DNA from: Bacteroidales bacterium
GTDB taxonomy: Bacteria; Bacteroidota; Bacteroidia; Bacteroidales; WCHB1-69
Length of the DNA: 8,527 nucleotides
Assembly (NCBI GenBank): GCA_024400715.1
Contig: JAKSMH010000028.1
Coordinates: 1-8,527, forward strand
Direction: 5' to 3'
Shown here: piece after piece, positions 6,862-8,527 of the stretch
How positions within the stretch are numbered: position 1 is the first letter of the stretch
Layout of the letters: each line of letters opens with the position of its first letter
Notes under the pieces: generated by a model
Database searches by the model: none
What the model was told of the DNA's origin: nothing
What the model saw: only the letters and a program-made list of their open reading frames with translations
Position numbers and translations under genes: made by a program

Positions 6862-8426
6862 TGTTGCTGAATTTTTCCGTAGTTTTTCAAACGATAGACA
6901 AAAACATATTCTGCGGGTTTTCCGCATCGGTCAATGGTAAGTGTGTCGATAGGGACGACTTCTTCAAAATAGGTCACCAACCACCAGTTGTCAAGGTCGA
7001 ACGAATGACAGCTTTGATTTAGAAACCAGTAGTCGTGTCCGGGTTGCAGTTGTCCTCTGATCTCGTTAATCCATTGATATTTGTGTATTTGTGAAATGTC
7101 GCCAAGTCCAAATAAGGGAATGTTTAGGGGCGTGGCGATGTAGTAGTCCATATTGGCGGCGGGAAACCATTGCAAAGCGACCAAGCCGTCGGTTTCTTTC
7201 ATTTTCCCGTCTGAGATGGCTTGTTGGCGGCTTTGGGCAAATTTTTCGCTCATCTGCTTCCATCCATACACATCAAGGGTTACGTCTCCTTTGCCCAAGG
7301 TGCTGCTGTCAATTTTATCGGAATGATGGAAACATTCCTGAATTTTGCCGGTTTTGATTTCAAGGCTGCCAATTCCCACTACAAACAGCATCAGTAGGAG
7401 GGCATAGACAATGACGTTGGGAATGGCTGCTTGTTGTTCGTGCTTGATTTGTCGTTCCTCAAGAAAAACCGCGGCAAAGGGAATGAGGTAGCTCACGCCC
7501 GGGGCACTCCAGTGGGGTAGGGTGGGGCGAGTGAAAGAAAAGTAGATAAACAGTCCGATGAGCGGCAGCGAGGTCAATAGAAGCAGACGGCTGCTTTCTT
7601 TTTCCGAGTTGAGTCGATGCTTGAAAAATGCCACCATTGCCACGATAATGAGGATATAGACAATGGGGTTATTGTAGAGAAATTCCCCGAAAATTTCCCT
7701 GCCGAAGTATTCGAAATGGGGCTTGCCAAACCAGCTGACGCGGTCGCCGTGGAAGCTAAAACTGATGAAATCGTTTTGGATGTTCCAAATCAAAATCGGC
7801 AAAAGGCAAAAGAGGGCAAGGAAAACCGACAGGTATAGAAATTTGTTGCGCAGTTCCTGACGCTGGAAAATCAGTACGTACAAGCCCATACCCAGCAATA
7901 AAAATGCACCCGAATATTTGGAAAGTATAGCCAGACCGGTGCAAAATCCCCCTAATATTAAATATAGGTAACGTCTCGGGTTCGATTTGAAATACTTGAT
8001 AAATAGGTAAAGTGCCAACAGGGAAAACAGCATAAGCGGCGTGTCGGGCAAAATGAAGACTCCCGTGATGATGAAGCCGTATGGCGTTGCCGTGTAGAGC
8101 AGGGCGGAGTAGAGCCCCGTAAGACGGTTTTTGAGTTCTTTTCCAATGAGATAGAAAAGAAAGGTGTCGATAGTCATCAAGATTAACGAAGACAATCGAA
8201 GAAAAAACTCGCTGTCGAACAGTAAGTTGAGACTAAAGAGTTGCATCATCCAACCAATCATTCCAGGGTGGTCGAAATGCGACCAGTCGGGGTATCGGGC
8301 GTACGTCCAATAATAGACCTCGTCGTTGCCGAGTTCGAAGAATCCAGCCAAAAAACATCTTATCGTCAAGCTGATGACGAGCAGACATAATAGGACTTTC
8401 GGAAGATTTTTGGCTTGGAATTTCAT
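6858..8426 (-). CDS. GT-C glycosyltransferase, PMT_2/ArnT-like (GT39/GT83-type)
   Basis: This 522-residue multi-spanning membrane protein resembles the dolichyl-phosphate-mannose/ArnT class, which moves sugars from a polyprenyl-phosphate donor to an acceptor outside the cytoplasm. TM1 (about 9-27) is followed by the family's first loop with NDEVYYW (34-40), where Asp35/Glu36 correspond to the catalytic acidic pair, and then HFDHPGMIGW (50-59). The PDTPLMLFS segment (127-135) and LAILSKYSGAF (165-175) are also typical. There are about ten to twelve hydrophobic segments, up to roughly residue 355, followed by a soluble C-terminal region (about 360-522), presumably periplasmic. Donor and acceptor cannot be told from sequence; lipid A, a glycoprotein or a glycolipid are all possible. 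A TAnnTTTG element lies just upstream. The 3' end overlaps the propeller lipoprotein gene by 4 bases (ATGA), so the two are probably co-expressed. Confidence 0.9.
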   Translation of the reverse strand: MKFQAKNLPKVLLCLLVISLTIRCFLAGFFELGNDEVYYWTYARYPDWSHFDHPGMIGWMMQLFSLNLLFDSEFFLRLSSLILMTIDTFLFYLIGKELKNRLTGLYSALLYTATPYGFIITGVFILPDTPLMLFSLLALYLFIKYFKSNPRRYLYLILGGFCTGLAILSKYSGAFLLLGMGLYVLIFQRQELRNKFLYLSVFLALFCLLPILIWNIQNDFISFSFHGDRVSWFGKPHFEYFGREIFGEFLYNNPIVYILIIVAMVAFFKHRLNSEKESSRLLLLTSLPLIGLFIYFSFTRPTLPHWSAPGVSYLIPFAAVFLEERQIKHEQQAAIPNVIVYALLLMLFVVGIGSLEIKTGKIQECFHHSDKIDSSTLGKGDVTLDVYGWKQMSEKFAQSRQQAISDGKMKETDGLVALQWFPAANMDYYIATPLNIPLFGLGDISQIHKYQWINEIRGQLQPGHDYWFLNQSCHSFDLDNWWLVTYFEEVVPIDTLTIDRCGKPAEYVFVYRLKNYGKIQQQ

Positions 8427-8452
8427 TGTCTGGAATTTTTTGTTTAAAAATG

Positions 8453-8460
8453 CAAATATA
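8453..8460 (-). promoter_or_regulatory. Putative -7 promoter element for the glycosyltransferase-propeller operon
   Basis: The minus strand reads TATATTTG, an exact TAnnTTTG match and the same octamer as the one ahead of ftsX. It is 26 bases upstream of the ATG at 8426, giving a leader of about 20 bases. No clear -33 box is visible. Confidence 0.55.
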
Positions 8461-8502
8461 CGAAAAATATTGAACTCCGTACGCTTAAACTTCCCCCTCT
8501 TT

Positions 8503-8527
8503 TTTAGGGTTAAGGGTTCAGGGTTAA
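8503..8527 (+). repeat. TTNAGGG heptamer tandem repeat, cut by the window edge
   Basis: Three in-phase heptamers, TTTAGGG, TTAAGGG and TTCAGGG (8503-8523), are followed by TTAA at the edge, so a fourth unit probably continues outside. Only the third base of the unit varies. The tract lies about 45 bases upstream of the putative glycosyltransferase promoter, in non-coding DNA. The spaced GGG runs could form a G-quadruplex if a fourth run follows. Its true length and role cannot be seen from here. Confidence 0.7.

Noticed and set aside
6862..6927. A 22-codon upstream extension of the propeller lipoprotein
   Set aside because: The extended N-terminus is basic and Cys-containing and lies within the glycosyltransferase coding region. 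The internal ATG at 6861 gives a proper lipoprotein signal and an ATGA overlap.
8427..8527. A cobalamin riboswitch ahead of the operon with the BtuG-like propeller
   Set aside because: The 101-base gap is too short for one and shows no B12-box-like conserved core; it holds only a -7 element and the heptamer repeat.

Overview
The window looks like a piece of a Bacteroidales (Bacteroidota) chromosome. The reasons are: an ftsX - DUF3098 - uppP - truB gene order, which is characteristic of that group; lipoproteins with short Bacteroidota-type signal peptides; a bacterial FatA/FatB-like acyl-ACP thioesterase; a YncE/DUF5074-type surface propeller; little sign of Shine-Dalgarno sequences; and a TAnnTTTG -7 promoter element in each of the three longer gaps between genes. 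GC content is moderate. All nine genes lie on the minus strand, so transcription runs from the right edge to the left edge. Coding density is very high: the longest gap is about 106 bases, and I saw no RNA gene, CRISPR array, transposase or prophage gene.

There are three transcription units, read right to left. Unit A (8426 to 5815) has a GT-C membrane glycosyltransferase overlapping by 4 bases (ATGA) with a YncE-like beta-propeller lipoprotein. Unit B (5708 to 3071) has a MoxR-family AAA+ ATPase, a DUF58 von Willebrand-like protein, and a fatty acyl-ACP thioesterase whose start overlaps the DUF58 stop (TAATG). Unit C (2967 to the left edge) has the division protein FtsX, the small membrane protein DUF3098, undecaprenyl-diphosphate phosphatase UppP, tRNA pseudouridine synthase TruB, and the first 61 codons of a lipoprotein cut by the window edge. 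Several joins in unit C also overlap.

Most of the content concerns the cell envelope: division (FtsX), lipid-carrier recycling (UppP), lipid-linked sugar transfer (the GT-C enzyme), surface lipoproteins and fatty-acid release. TruB is the translation-related member. Nothing here is a clear undescribed system. The points most worth a second look are: the moxR-DUF58 pair joined to a thioesterase with no batA-E genes after it; a sharp internal GC island in the propeller gene; the possible relation of that propeller to BtuG-type vitamin B12 binders; a lipoprotein gene where queA would be expected after truB; a terminator-like hairpin on the plus strand inside the DUF58 start; and a TTNAGGG heptamer repeat running off the right edge.
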